NCBI RefSeq assembly: GCF_001908185.1
Contig: NZ_LGHM01000125.1
Coordinates: 1 to 64,000, forward strand
DNA length: 64,000 nt
Reading direction: 5' to 3'
DNA from: Bradyrhizobium sp. AS23.2
Lineage (GTDB): Bacteria > Pseudomonadota > Alphaproteobacteria > Rhizobiales > Xanthobacteraceae
Position 1 is the stretch's first letter. Each line of letters starts with the position of its first letter. The notes beneath the pieces were generated by a model. That model was not told the DNA's origin. It searched no databases and was given only the letters and a program-made list of their open reading frames with translations. Shown piece after piece: positions 8,127 to 17,446 of the stretch. Both the position numbers and the translations under genes were made by a program.

Positions 8127-8627
8127 ATGATCACCCGCAGAGGCGTGCTCATCGGCGGCGTCGCCGCTTTGATCGATGTTGGCCGATCGGCGGCACAGAC
8201 GACCGACCGTTCGAAGGAGTTTCGCATGGATATGGACATCAAGAGAAACGGCTCTCGGCCCTCGCAGAAGGGATCCCAAGATTGGTTCACCGGAACGGTC
8301 CGCATCGACCCGCTATTCCAGGCTCCTGATCCCGCTCGCGCCGGAGCCGGCCAGGTCACTTTCGAGCCCGGTGCGCGCACCGCTTGGCACACTCATCCGC
8401 TCGGGCAGACTCTGATCATCACGGCCGGGCTCGGCTGGGTGCAGCGCGAAGGCGGTCCGGTCGAGGAGGTCCGTCCCGGCGACGTCGTGTGGTTTCCTCC
8501 AGGGCTGAAGCATTGGCACGGCGCTTCCTCGACAACGTCGATGACGCACATCGCCATTCAGGAATCCGTGGGCGGCAAGAACGTTGATTGGTTGGAAAAG
8601 GTCAGCGAGGAACAGTACCGGAAGTGA
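8127..8627 (+). CDS. Cupin protein resembling Mn-dependent (R)-hydroxynitrile lyases
   Basis: A single-domain cupin. From the internal ATG 8226 the sequence closely resembles, from memory, the Granulicella tundricola cupin hydroxynitrile lyase. Shared features are FTGTVRIDPLFQAPDPA, FEPGARTAWHTHPLGQT and GDVVWFPPGLKHWHGA. Metal ligands would be H55, H57, Q61 and H96 counted from 8226, each two beyond the ligands I recall for that enzyme. The longer frame from 8127 adds a Tat-like leader (MITRRGVLIGGVAALIDVG). ATG 8226 has GAAGGAG 7 bases upstream and is the better start by ribosome binding site. Family members also include quercetinase-like and uncharacterised proteins, so lyase activity is an inference. 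Confidence 0.82.
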   Translation: MITRRGVLIGGVAALIDVGRSAAQTTDRSKEFRMDMDIKRNGSRPSQKGSQDWFTGTVRIDPLFQAPDPARAGAGQVTFEPGARTAWHTHPLGQTLIITAGLGWVQREGGPVEEVRPGDVVWFPPGLKHWHGASSTTSMTHIAIQESVGGKNVDWLEKVSEEQYRK

Positions 8628-8701
8628 TGGATGAGTCTGCGACCGGTCGTCGTATGCTTCGATGCCCTGAGAGACGATGGCCGCGTTGGGTAAGAACGCC
8701 C

Positions 8702-8790
8702 GTGGCCCGGATGGAGCGCGGCGCAATCCGGGACAATCGAGTCTGCTTGGCCCGATCCTCGGATTTGCTTCGTTAAATCCGGGCTACGGC
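8702..8790. repeat. REP-like dispersed palindromic element
   Basis: Inverted arms GTGGCCCGGAT (left) and ATCCGGGCTAC (right) enclose internal pairs such as GCAATCCGGG. This design is common among intergenic repeats of Bradyrhizobium, usually read GCCCGGATGGAGCGCAGCG. It lies in the 284-bp gap between the cupin gene and the TPP enzyme and may act as a transcription boundary. Confidence 0.6.
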
Positions 8791-8911
8791 AGCTCGCTGC
8801 ATGGCTGACCTACCGCGACTGTCGCCCACACGCGCTTTACCCTCCCGCAAATTCCTGATCCTCTCTCCCTCAACCAGCCGGACCAACCGGCCTGCCCCAG
8901 GGAGAGACGCC

Positions 8912-10546
8912 ATGAAGCTCGGCACCGCGATCGCGGAAATCATGAGGCGCGAGGGGATCGAGATCCTCTGCGGCTATCCCGTCAATCACCTGATCGAGCA
9001 CGCGGCGAAAGCCGACATCCGTCCGGTGATGGTGCGGCAGGAGCGCGTCGGAGTGCATATGGCGGACGCGATCTCGCGCGTGACGTCGGGCCGCTCGATC
9101 GGCGCGTTCTGCATGCAGCATGGGCCGGGCGCGGAGAACGCGATGGGTGGCGTCGCGCAGTGCTATGGCGAATCCGTTCCCGTGCTGGTGCTGCCGATGG
9201 GCTATCAGCGGCGGCTCTCGCATATCGAGCCGAACTTCAACTCCAGCGAGGCGATGAAGCCGTTCGCGAAGTCATCCGAGCCGATCATCCTGGCGACTGA
9301 AGTCGCCAACATCTTCCGCCGCGCGTTCACCAAGCTGAAGAACGGCCGCGGCGGACCTGTCATCGTCGAAATTCCCTCCGACATGTGGAACGAAGAGGTG
9401 CCGGAGCCGCTCAACTACACGCCGGTGCTGCGCACCCGCTACGGCGCCGATCCCGTACACGTGAAGGAAGCAGCAGGCCTGCTCGTCAACGCAAAGCGCC
9501 CAGTGATCTATGCCGGCCAGGGCGTGCATTACGCGCAGGCGTGGCCGCAACTGAAACGGCTCGCGGAGCGGCTCGCCATGCCCGTCACCACCAGCCTTGG
9601 CGGCAAATCGTCGTTCCCGGAAACGCATCCGCTCTCGCTCGGCTCCGGCGGCCTCGCTGTGCCGCGCGCGGTTCCGAAATTCCTCGCGGAAGCCGACGTC
9701 ATCTTCGGCATCGGCTGCTCCTTCACCGAGACCAGTTTCGGCATCGCGATGCCGAAGGGCAAGACCATCATCCATGCCACGCTCGACCCGAACCATCTCA
9801 ACAAGGACGTGGAGGCGAAGATCGGCCTCGTCGGCGATGCCGGCCTCGTTCTCGATGCGCTGCTCGAGGAGATCGGCAAGACCGTCACCTCCGATCGCGA
9901 CGCATCGGCGGTCGCGGCCGAGATCGCGGCCTCGCACAAGGAGTGGCTGGCGAAATGGATGCCGAAGCTCACCAGCAATGACGCGCCGCTCAGTCCCTAC
10001 CGCGTCCTCTGGGACCTCCTGCACACCGTCGACATCCGCAACACCATCATCACGCACGATGCCGGAAGCCCGCGCGATCAGCTCTCGCCGTTCTGGAAAT
10101 CGGTCGAACCCCTCACCTATCTCGGCTGGGGCAAGACGACGCAGCTCGGCTACGGCCTTGGGCTGGCGATGGGCGCCAAGCTCGTAAAGCCCGACAAGCT
10201 CTGCATCAATGTCTGGGGCGATGCCGCAATTGGTTTTACGGGTATGGATTTCGAGACGGCAGTGCGCGAGCGCATCCCGATCATGTCGATCCTGCTCAAC
10301 AATTTCTCGATGGCAATCGAATTGAAGGTCATGCCGGTCTCGACCGAAAAGTATCGCTCTACGGACATTTCCGGCGACTATGCCGCGATGGCGCGCGCCT
10401 TCGGCGGCTATGGCGAGCGGGTGACGAAGCCGGAAGACATCGTCCCGGCGATCAAGCGCGGCATCCAGAAAACGCAGGAAGGCGTGCCGGTGCTGCTGGA
10501 GTTCATTACCAGCAAGGAAACCGAGGTGTCGCGGCCGGGTACGTGA
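8912..10546 (+). CDS. Thiamine pyrophosphate-requiring enzyme, acetolactate synthase-like
   Basis: 544 residues with the three-domain layout of the ALS/oxalyl-CoA decarboxylase superfamily. The N-terminal pyrimidine-binding domain contains the catalytic glutamate (VMVRQERVGVHMADA, about residue 47). A central Rossmann-like domain follows (about 190-330), then the C-terminal pyrophosphate-binding domain with the GD...NN motif (WGDAAIGFTGMDFE ... LLNN, about 430-460). ATG 8912 is chosen for GGGAGAG 6 bases upstream; an earlier in-frame ATG at 8801 lies in repeat-rich leader. No small regulatory subunit or pathway gene is adjacent, so the substrate is unknown. Confidence 0.88.
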   Translation: MKLGTAIAEIMRREGIEILCGYPVNHLIEHAAKADIRPVMVRQERVGVHMADAISRVTSGRSIGAFCMQHGPGAENAMGGVAQCYGESVPVLVLPMGYQRRLSHIEPNFNSSEAMKPFAKSSEPIILATEVANIFRRAFTKLKNGRGGPVIVEIPSDMWNEEVPEPLNYTPVLRTRYGADPVHVKEAAGLLVNAKRPVIYAGQGVHYAQAWPQLKRLAERLAMPVTTSLGGKSSFPETHPLSLGSGGLAVPRAVPKFLAEADVIFGIGCSFTETSFGIAMPKGKTIIHATLDPNHLNKDVEAKIGLVGDAGLVLDALLEEIGKTVTSDRDASAVAAEIAASHKEWLAKWMPKLTSNDAPLSPYRVLWDLLHTVDIRNTIITHDAGSPRDQLSPFWKSVEPLTYLGWGKTTQLGYGLGLAMGAKLVKPDKLCINVWGDAAIGFTGMDFETAVRERIPIMSILLNNFSMAIELKVMPVSTEKYRSTDISGDYAAMARAFGGYGERVTKPEDIVPAIKRGIQKTQEGVPVLLEFITSKETEVSRPGT

Positions 10547-10659
10547 GACGGGCCGGGTTTCGGCGGCCAGGTTGCGGCCGCAGGCGCTGGCTCCGACCGC
10601 GGCAGATGTGATAATCCGGCTCGGTGCCCTGTACATCGCGGCACAGAGCCGGATTGCGA

Positions 10660-13170
10660 ATGACCGCCCTTTCCAACGACGTCGCCGGGATCGACGAGCT
10701 CAAACGGCAGTTGCAGTCGGCTGCAGCCGAGAACGCGCAGCTGCGAACCGAGCTTGCGATTGCGCGCGATCGCCAAAGCGCCAGCGCCGAGATCCTGCGC
10801 ACCATCGCGGCCTCCCCCTCCGATGCACGGCCGGTATTCGCTGCGATCGCCTCCAGCGCGAAGCGCCTGCTCGGCGGCTTCTCCGCCACCGTGCTCCAGT
10901 TCATCGGCGACGAGCTGCACCTCGTGGCGTTCACGCCGACAAGCCCGGAAGCGGATGAAGGGTTGAAGGCCTCGTTTCCCCGGCGGATCGCCGACTTCCC
11001 GACCTTTGCCCTCGTTCGTGGCGGCGAGACGATCCAGTTTCCCGACAGCGAGGCCGATGACGTCCCGGAGCTGAACCGCCGGTTGGCGCGGCTGCGCGGC
11101 TTCCGCAGCGTGCTGTTCATACCGCTGATGAACCAGGGCACGGCGGTCGGCATGATCAGCGTCACGCGCGCCGAGCCCGGCGCGTTCGCGCCCGATCTCG
11201 TACAGCTGCTCCAGACGTTTGCAGACCAGGCTGTGATCGCGATCGAGAATGCGCGGCTGTTCAACGAGACACGCGAGGCACTGGAGCGCCAGACCGCCAC
11301 GGCCGACATCCTGAAGGTGATGGCTGGATCGCCATCCGACGTGCACCCCGTGTTCGATGCCATCGCCGCCAACGCCAATCGCTTGATCGGCGGCTTTTCC
11401 ACCGCGGTGCTTCGCTATATCGACGGCGCCGCGCACCTTGCGGCATTCACCCCGACCGATCCAGCCGGCGACCGCGTGCTCCAGTCCTCGTTCCCGGTGC
11501 CGTTCGCGCAGTTTCCGGCCTACCGGCTCGTGGCCAACGGTGCGGCAGCGCAACTGCCCGACACCGAGCTCGAGCCGGCCGCGCGCGACATCGCGCGGGC
11601 CCGCGGCTTTCGCAGCATGCTGTTCGCGCCCCTGATGAGCGAGGGCGAAGCGATCGGCGTCATCATCGCGACGCGCCGCACGACCGGGACCTTCGGCGAG
11701 CATCACGTCCAGCTGTTGCAGACCTTCGCCGATCAGGCGGTGATCGCGATCAAGAATGTGAGCCTGTTCAACGCGACCAGGGAAGCGCTGGAACGCCAGA
11801 CCGCGACCGCCGACATCCTCAAGGTGATCGCCGCCTCGCCTTCCGACGTCACGCCGGTGTTCCAGGCCATCTCCGACAGTGCCAAGGCGCTGATCGGCGG
11901 GCATTCCTCCACCGTCACCCGCGTCATCGACGGCATGCTGCATCTGGCCGCCTTTACCACCGACAACGAGGCCGGCAACGAGGAGCTGCTCAGCTCGTTC
12001 CCGACACCGCTGTCTGCCTCCGGCATTCACAGCCGGGTGGCGACGAACGGAGAATATGCTTTTCGCAGCGACATGCAGAACGAACCCGACCTCACGGAAG
12101 CGATGAAGGAGCTCGCGCGAGCCAGAGGCTATCGCAGCATCCTCGTGATCCCGATGCTGCGCGACGGCGTTGCGATCGGCACCATCGGCGTGACGCGGCC
12201 GGAGGCTGGACGGTTTCCCGACAAGGCGATCAACCTGCTCAAGACGTTTGCCGACCAGGCCGTGATCGCCGTCGAGAACACGCGCCTGTTCAACGAGGTG
12301 CAGGACCGTACTCGGGAACTCGCCCAATCACTCGACAATTTATGCGCCGCGCAGGACCGCCTGATTCAGACCGAGAAGCTCGCCTCCCTCGGCCAGCTCA
12401 CCGCCGGCATCGCGCACGAGATCAAGAACCCGCTCAACTTCGTCAACAATTTTTCTTCGCTTTCCGCCGAGCTGACGGACGAGCTGAACGAGGCGCTTGC
12501 GCCGATCCCGCTCGCAGAAGATGTTCGCGCGGAAGTCGACGAACTGACCGGACTCCTGAAGGACAATCTGGCGAAGGTCGTGCAGCACGGCAAACGCGCC
12601 GACTCCATCGTCAAGAACATGCTGCTGCATTCGCGCGAGGGCGGCGGCGAGCACCGGCTGAGCGACATCAACGCGCTGGTCGAGGAAAGCCTCAACCTCG
12701 CCTATCACGGCGCGCGCGCCGAGAAGCCGCAGTTCGACGTGACGCTGAGGCGCGAGCTCGATCCGGCGGCAGGCTTCGCCGACGTGTATCCCCAGGAGAT
12801 CACCCGGGTGCTCCTGAACCTGATCTCGAACGGCTTTTATGCGGTGGCCAGGCGCAAGGCGGACAACGGCGCGGCCGGTTACGAGCCGATCGTGACCGCC
12901 GCGACCCGCGACTGCGGCGAGCGCATCGAGATCCGCATCCGCGACAACGGCACCGGAATTCCGGACGAGGTGAAGGGAAAGATGTTCAATCCGTTCTTCA
13001 CCACGAAGCCGGCCGGCGAAGGCACCGGCCTCGGGTTGTCGATGAGCCACGATATCATCGTGAAGCAGCACGGCGGCACGATCGACGTCGCGACTGAGCC
13101 GGGCAGGTTCACCGAATTCACGATCCTGTTGCCGCGCAAGAGCGATTTTTCAGACAACAGCAGAGGATAG
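10660..13170 (+). CDS. Cytosolic sensor histidine kinase with three GAF domains
   Basis: 836 residues without obvious membrane segments. After a short N-terminal coiled coil come three homologous GAF domains (about 50-200, 215-375 and 390-555). The second and third are each preceded by the same linker (ALERQTATADILKV). The kinase core follows: a HisKA-like phospho-acceptor H586 in LTAGIAHEIKNPLNF, N box LLNLISNGFYAV, G1 IRDNGTGIPDE and G2 GEGTGLGLSMSHDI. No response regulator is adjacent. The stop is 2 bp from the TTG start of the downstream membrane hydrolase, so they form an operon. GTG 10624 is an alternative start. Confidence 0.9.
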   Translation: MTALSNDVAGIDELKRQLQSAAAENAQLRTELAIARDRQSASAEILRTIAASPSDARPVFAAIASSAKRLLGGFSATVLQFIGDELHLVAFTPTSPEADEGLKASFPRRIADFPTFALVRGGETIQFPDSEADDVPELNRRLARLRGFRSVLFIPLMNQGTAVGMISVTRAEPGAFAPDLVQLLQTFADQAVIAIENARLFNETREALERQTATADILKVMAGSPSDVHPVFDAIAANANRLIGGFSTAVLRYIDGAAHLAAFTPTDPAGDRVLQSSFPVPFAQFPAYRLVANGAAAQLPDTELEPAARDIARARGFRSMLFAPLMSEGEAIGVIIATRRTTGTFGEHHVQLLQTFADQAVIAIKNVSLFNATREALERQTATADILKVIAASPSDVTPVFQAISDSAKALIGGHSSTVTRVIDGMLHLAAFTTDNEAGNEELLSSFPTPLSASGIHSRVATNGEYAFRSDMQNEPDLTEAMKELARARGYRSILVIPMLRDGVAIGTIGVTRPEAGRFPDKAINLLKTFADQAVIAVENTRLFNEVQDRTRELAQSLDNLCAAQDRLIQTEKLASLGQLTAGIAHEIKNPLNFVNNFSSLSAELTDELNEALAPIPLAEDVRAEVDELTGLLKDNLAKVVQHGKRADSIVKNMLLHSREGGGEHRLSDINALVEESLNLAYHGARAEKPQFDVTLRRELDPAAGFADVYPQEITRVLLNLISNGFYAVARRKADNGAAGYEPIVTAATRDCGERIEIRIRDNGTGIPDEVKGKMFNPFFTTKPAGEGTGLGLSMSHDIIVKQHGGTIDVATEPGRFTEFTILLPRKSDFSDNSRG

Positions 13171-13172
13171 CC

Positions 13173-14897
13173 TTGCCGGTGGGTGCTTTCAGGACACTGA
13201 TCTGGCTCATCCGGCAGCAATTGCTCTCGCTGTCCGGCGTCGGCCTCATGCTGGGCGCCCTGTTCTTCGCGGCCGCGCTGACGCCGACGCTGATCCCGCG
13301 GAGCTATCTCACGCAAGGCGCCCTCGCCGGCGCCTGCTTTGCGATCGGCTACCTCGCTGGAAACCTTTGGCGCTGGCTGTGGCATTATCTCGAGCTGCCT
13401 GAACCCTCGGCGCGCCTGAGATCGAGCGCCAATGCGCTTGTCGCGGCCGGCTGCTTGATCGTCGTCATCATCTATCTGTGGCGGGCAGCCGAATGGCAGA
13501 ACTCGATCCGCGCCGTCATGAAGATGGCGCCTGTCGAGACCGCGCATCCACTCAAGGTCTGTGCCATCGCCGTGATCACGTTCGTCATGCTCCTGGTGCT
13601 GGGGCGGCTGTTCGTGCTTGTCTCGCGGTTCGTCGCCGTGTGCACGAAGCGCGTCATTCCGCGAAAGGTCGCCAATGTCATCGGCGTGGTGATTGCCGGC
13701 CTGCTCTTCTGGTCGATTGCCAACAATCTCCTGATCAGCACGGCGTTTCGCGCGCTCGATTCGTCCTTCCGCGAATTCGACGCCTTGTTCGAGCCCGAGC
13801 GACCACAGCCGACAGCGCCGGGAAAGACGGGAAGCCTGGCATCGCTGGTGAAGTGGAAGGAGCTCGGGCGCACGGGGCGCCGATTCATTGCCTCAGGTCC
13901 GACCGCAGCCGAGATCAACGCCTTCACGGGGCAGGCTGCGCAGGATCCCGTGCGGGTCTATGTGGGCCTCGCCGGCGCCGACACGGCGCAAGCGCGCGCA
14001 AGGCTTGCGCTCGACGAGCTTAAGCGGCAGCACGGTTTTGAGCGCGCGAACCTCATCGTCATCACGCCGACCGGTACCGGCTGGATCGATCCGGCTGCGA
14101 TGGATACGGTCGAATATCTCCACCATGGCGATGTCGCGAGCGTCGCGGTCCAGTACTCCTATCTCAACAGTCCACTGTCGCTGCTGTTTCAACCCGAATA
14201 CGGAGCCGAAGCGGCGCGCGCGTTGTTCGCGGAAATCTACGGTTACTGGACGACGCTGCCGAAGGACCGGCGGCCGAAGCTGTACTTGCATGGGTTGAGC
14301 CTCGGCGCCATGAACTCGGAAAAATCCGCGGAGCTGTTCGAGACGATCGGCGATCCGATCGCCGGCGCGCTTTGGAGCGGACCGCCGTTCGCGAGCCGCA
14401 TCTGGAGCTCGATCACCGCGAACCGCAATCCGGGCTCGCCGGCCTGGTTGCCGGAATTCCGCGACGGCCGCTTCGTGCGCTTCATGAACCAGAATGGGGC
14501 CACGGTGCCGGCAGATGCGCCCTGGGGCCCGATGCGCGTCGTCTATCTGCAATACGCAAGTGATGCGATTACCTTCTTCAATTACCGGGATGCTTTTCAC
14601 GCCCCGGCCTGGATGACGGCGCCGCGCGGGCCCGACGTGTCACCGGAGCTGCGATGGTATCCGATCGTCACGATGCTACAGCTCGCCCTCGACATGGCAG
14701 TCGCGAACGGCACGCCGATGGGCTTCGGCCACGTCTATGCACCCGAGCATTACGTCGATGCCTGGGTCGCAGTCACCGATGTCCATGATTGGTCCGCCGA
14801 CGCGCTGGCGCGGCTCAAGAGCCATCTTGGGGCGGCAGCGCGCAAGGCCGCCGCGGGCAATGCCAGCGAGGACCCGTATGACGATCGCGGGGGCTGA
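13173..14897 (+). CDS. Membrane-anchored alpha/beta-hydrolase family protein (Abhydrolase_9 type)
   Basis: 574 residues. The N-terminal third carries about four transmembrane helices (residues about 10-195). The C-terminal part is a hydrolase-like domain with the nucleophile elbow LHGLSLGAMNSE (GLSLG, about residue 376). The arrangement matches the Abhydrolase_9 family (PF10081 with its N-terminal membrane domain), whose substrate is unknown. Translation probably starts at TTG 13173 because AGAGGA lies 5 bases upstream and the gene begins directly after the histidine kinase. The coupling suggests that the kinase and this envelope hydrolase share a condition of expression. Confidence 0.88.
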   Translation: MPVGAFRTLIWLIRQQLLSLSGVGLMLGALFFAAALTPTLIPRSYLTQGALAGACFAIGYLAGNLWRWLWHYLELPEPSARLRSSANALVAAGCLIVVIIYLWRAAEWQNSIRAVMKMAPVETAHPLKVCAIAVITFVMLLVLGRLFVLVSRFVAVCTKRVIPRKVANVIGVVIAGLLFWSIANNLLISTAFRALDSSFREFDALFEPERPQPTAPGKTGSLASLVKWKELGRTGRRFIASGPTAAEINAFTGQAAQDPVRVYVGLAGADTAQARARLALDELKRQHGFERANLIVITPTGTGWIDPAAMDTVEYLHHGDVASVAVQYSYLNSPLSLLFQPEYGAEAARALFAEIYGYWTTLPKDRRPKLYLHGLSLGAMNSEKSAELFETIGDPIAGALWSGPPFASRIWSSITANRNPGSPAWLPEFRDGRFVRFMNQNGATVPADAPWGPMRVVYLQYASDAITFFNYRDAFHAPAWMTAPRGPDVSPELRWYPIVTMLQLALDMAVANGTPMGFGHVYAPEHYVDAWVAVTDVHDWSADALARLKSHLGAAARKAAAGNASEDPYDDRGG

Positions 14898-14901
14898 GCC
14901 C

Positions 14902-16482
14902 CTACTCCGCCATCTCCACCTGACGGGTGACGGTGGGACCGGCCAGCGGACGCTCCTCCATCATGATCAGGCAGAGCGCTGCGGTGGTCATCAGCGCGGT
15001 GGCGGCGCCGAAGACGTAGCGGAACGCATGCCGCATCTCGTCTGCGGGAATCGCCACGGCGCCGGCGGCGTGATGCTCGCCGGCGAGCGGAACGTCGGCG
15101 CCGAGCGCGATCAACAGGATCGCCGCGAACGCCGCAACCGTGAACGAGGACATCAGTGAGCGGAAGAAGTTCATCGCGCCGGTGATGGTGCCGACTTGCG
15201 GACGCGCGACCGAATTCTGCAACGAGACCACGCAGACCGGGAACGTCGTGCCGAGGCCGAGCGCAAACGCGGCCATCAGCGTCAGGAGGCCCCACAGCGG
15301 CAAGGTGGTGAGCGTGAGGCCGAGGCCGCACAGCGCGGCCCATGACGTGCCGATGATGGCGACGCGCTTGTAGTGCTTGGCGCGCGCCATGGTGCGGCCG
15401 GCAATCGCCGCGCCACAGGTCGAGACCGCCGCGAGCGGAATCAATGCAAGCCCCGCCTCGCTGGCGCTGAGATGGTAGACCTGCTCGTAATAAAGCGGGA
15501 GCTGCACGGTGAGGCCCGTGATCGCACCAAGCCCGCAGCCGCCGGCCGTCATCGCGAAAGGTGCAACCGATCCCCTCAACAGCGGCAGCGGCAGGAACGG
15601 CTCGTCAGCACGGCGCGCGTGCCAGACGAAGGTGACCGCAAGTGCGACAGCCGCGCCAATCATCGACAGAACGGTTGGCGAGAGCCACGGATAGCGCGTA
15701 CCGCCCCAGGTCAGCACCAGCATGAAGACGACCGCGGAGGCCATCAGCAAGACGCCGCCGAGCCAATCGACCTCGCGCCTGCGGTGGAACACCGGGATCT
15801 TCTTCATCTTCGGCAGCAGCAGCGTGATTGCGGCGGCCGCAAGCGGCAGATTGATCCAGAAGATCATCGACCAGTGCAAATGCTCGGCGAACACGCCGCC
15901 GATGACCGGACCGAGGATGCCGCCGACCATCCAGACGCTGGAGAAATAGGCCTGGTACTGGCCGCGCTCGCGCGGTGAAACGACGTCGGAGATCACGGTC
16001 TGCACCACCGGCATGATGCCGCCGCCGCCGAGCCCCTGGAGACCGCGCGCCAGAATCAGCATCGGCATGCTCGGCGCGATCGCGCACAGGATCGAGCCCG
16101 CGACGAACAGGCTGAGCGAGGTGATGATCATGGCCTTGCGGCCGTAGATGTCGCTCAGCGTCCCGAACACCGGCGCAACCGCGGTCGAGGCCAGCAGATA
16201 GGCGGTGATCACCCAGGACAGGTTCGAGACGTCGTGGAACTGGCGCCCGATGGTCGGCAGCGCGGTCGCGACGATGGTCTGGTCGAGCGCGGCCAGGAAC
16301 ATCGTCACCATGAGGCTGATGACGATGGTGCGGACCTCGTCCTGCGACAGCGGTGCCGGCGGCGCGAGCGAGGGAGCGTCATCGACGCTCAAAACCTCGG
16401 ACGGAAGGCGAGACAGCTCTTCGGCGATATCGTCGGGCAAAGCCTGGACGTCGGCAGTGCTCTGCCGTTCGAACTTGTTCAT
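14902..16482 (-). CDS. DHA2-family (14-helix) MFS multidrug exporter
   Basis: 526 residues; a hydrophilic N-terminus of about 50 residues precedes roughly 14 transmembrane helices. Family signatures are visible: LDQTIVATALPTI in helix 1, GTLSDIYGRKAMI in the helix 2-3 loop, and the motif C-like region GGILGPVIGG in helix 5. This is the EmrB/QacA group of proton-driven drug exporters. No EmrA-type adaptor is adjacent, so it probably works alone across the inner membrane. It is convergent with the membrane hydrolase, 4 bp away. No regulator is nearby. Confidence 0.92.
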   Translation of the reverse strand: MNKFERQSTADVQALPDDIAEELSRLPSEVLSVDDAPSLAPPAPLSQDEVRTIVISLMVTMFLAALDQTIVATALPTIGRQFHDVSNLSWVITAYLLASTAVAPVFGTLSDIYGRKAMIITSLSLFVAGSILCAIAPSMPMLILARGLQGLGGGGIMPVVQTVISDVVSPRERGQYQAYFSSVWMVGGILGPVIGGVFAEHLHWSMIFWINLPLAAAAITLLLPKMKKIPVFHRRREVDWLGGVLLMASAVVFMLVLTWGGTRYPWLSPTVLSMIGAAVALAVTFVWHARRADEPFLPLPLLRGSVAPFAMTAGGCGLGAITGLTVQLPLYYEQVYHLSASEAGLALIPLAAVSTCGAAIAGRTMARAKHYKRVAIIGTSWAALCGLGLTLTTLPLWGLLTLMAAFALGLGTTFPVCVVSLQNSVARPQVGTITGAMNFFRSLMSSFTVAAFAAILLIALGADVPLAGEHHAAGAVAIPADEMRHAFRYVFGAATALMTTAALCLIMMEERPLAGPTVTRQVEMAE

Positions 16483-16638
16483 CTCGATCGGACGCGGTGT
16501 GGCGGCGCAACGCCGCGAAGGATTCGTTCTATGGGCCCAATCTAGACAGCAAGGTTCTTCCTAGGCAGGCACCGCGGCGCATGGGTGCATCCCGCCGCCG
16601 GGTCATCCCGAAGACGTGATCCGAGTTCGGACGACGGG

Positions 16639-17154
16639 TCAGTCCTTCGGACGTCGTTTCAGGCGTGCCCGTTTCGGCAGCACCGCCGGCCATTGCACGA
16701 TGTGATCCTCGAGATCCTCGTCCGGGATCTCCTCCTCGCTGCCCTCGACCCGGCCGCGCACGGAGACGCCGGCCTCATGCACGGTGTTGGGATCGCCCGA
16801 GACCAGCGGATGCCACCAATAGAGGTCGCGCCCCTCCGCGACGAGCTTGTAGCCGCAGCTCGGGGGCAACCAGTTCAGGGTGCGGACATTGGCCGGGGTC
16901 AGGCGAACGCAGTCCGGAACCTTGTCGGAACGATTCGGATAGTCCTTGCAGGCGCAGGTCCCGGCATCGAGCAGCTTGCAGCCGACATGGGTGAAATAGA
17001 TCTGGCCGGTATCCTCGTCCTCGAGCTTGTTCAGGCAGCAGCGGCCGCAGCCGTCGCACAGGCTCTCCCATTCGTCCCCAGACATCTCTTCCAACGTCTT
17101 GGTTTTCCAGAAGAATCCCTCCTGGCCTGAGTGTCGTTTGGGAGCTGCGGTCAT
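16639..17154 (-). CDS. YcgN-family cysteine cluster protein (UPF0260)
   Basis: 171 residues from ATG 17154 (MTAAPKRHSGQ); TTG 17163 is a possible upstream start. The protein carries the family's conserved cysteines (CDGCGRCC near residue 36, then CKLLDAGTCACKDY and a later PDC ... SCGYK). These probably bind a metal or an iron-sulphur cluster. It is cytosolic and widespread in proteobacteria, with no established role. The 155-bp gap to the MFS gene and the 292-bp gap to the PBP gene hold no further gene. Confidence 0.9.
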   Translation of the reverse strand: MTAAPKRHSGQEGFFWKTKTLEEMSGDEWESLCDGCGRCCLNKLEDEDTGQIYFTHVGCKLLDAGTCACKDYPNRSDKVPDCVRLTPANVRTLNWLPPSCGYKLVAEGRDLYWWHPLVSGDPNTVHEAGVSVRGRVEGSEEEIPDEDLEDHIVQWPAVLPKRARLKRRPKD

Positions 17155-17281
17155 GCGCCTCAACAGGGTTCGAAAGAGCTACGGCTCATGCCATCTAGGG
17201 CGTGCAGCCATGGTGCTGCAAGTTACACCCCGCAAGGCCCGTAATGAACCGGTGTTCAATTAGGCCTGTTGTTCAAAATCG

Positions 17282-17314
17282 CGAGCGTAGCCATTGGTTT
17301 ATAGGCCACGCTCG
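17282..17314. other. Strong hairpin upstream of the PBP1A gene
   Basis: An 11-bp inverted repeat (CGAGCGTAGCC / GGCCACGCTCG, one mismatch) around an 11-base AT-rich loop. It lies about 130 bp upstream of the PBP1A start. There is no T-tract, so it is not a typical intrinsic terminator. It could be a regulatory hairpin in the leader or a small dispersed palindrome. Confidence 0.4.
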
Positions 17315-17446
17315 GCTAGAAGAACAGCAAGTCCCCTCGGACGCGAAGCGGGCGCCTTGGGTTTGCCGCAACAATCCCTCAAGACGTCTCGATGCCGCCC
17401 CGGCCGGGTGCTTGAGCGCTTTCGAACCGAACCTCAAGGGTTCTAG

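Noticed and set aside
10408..12327. 639-codon minus-strand frame opposite the TPP enzyme and GAF kinase
   Set aside because: Spans two genuine genes on the other strand and lacks motifs.
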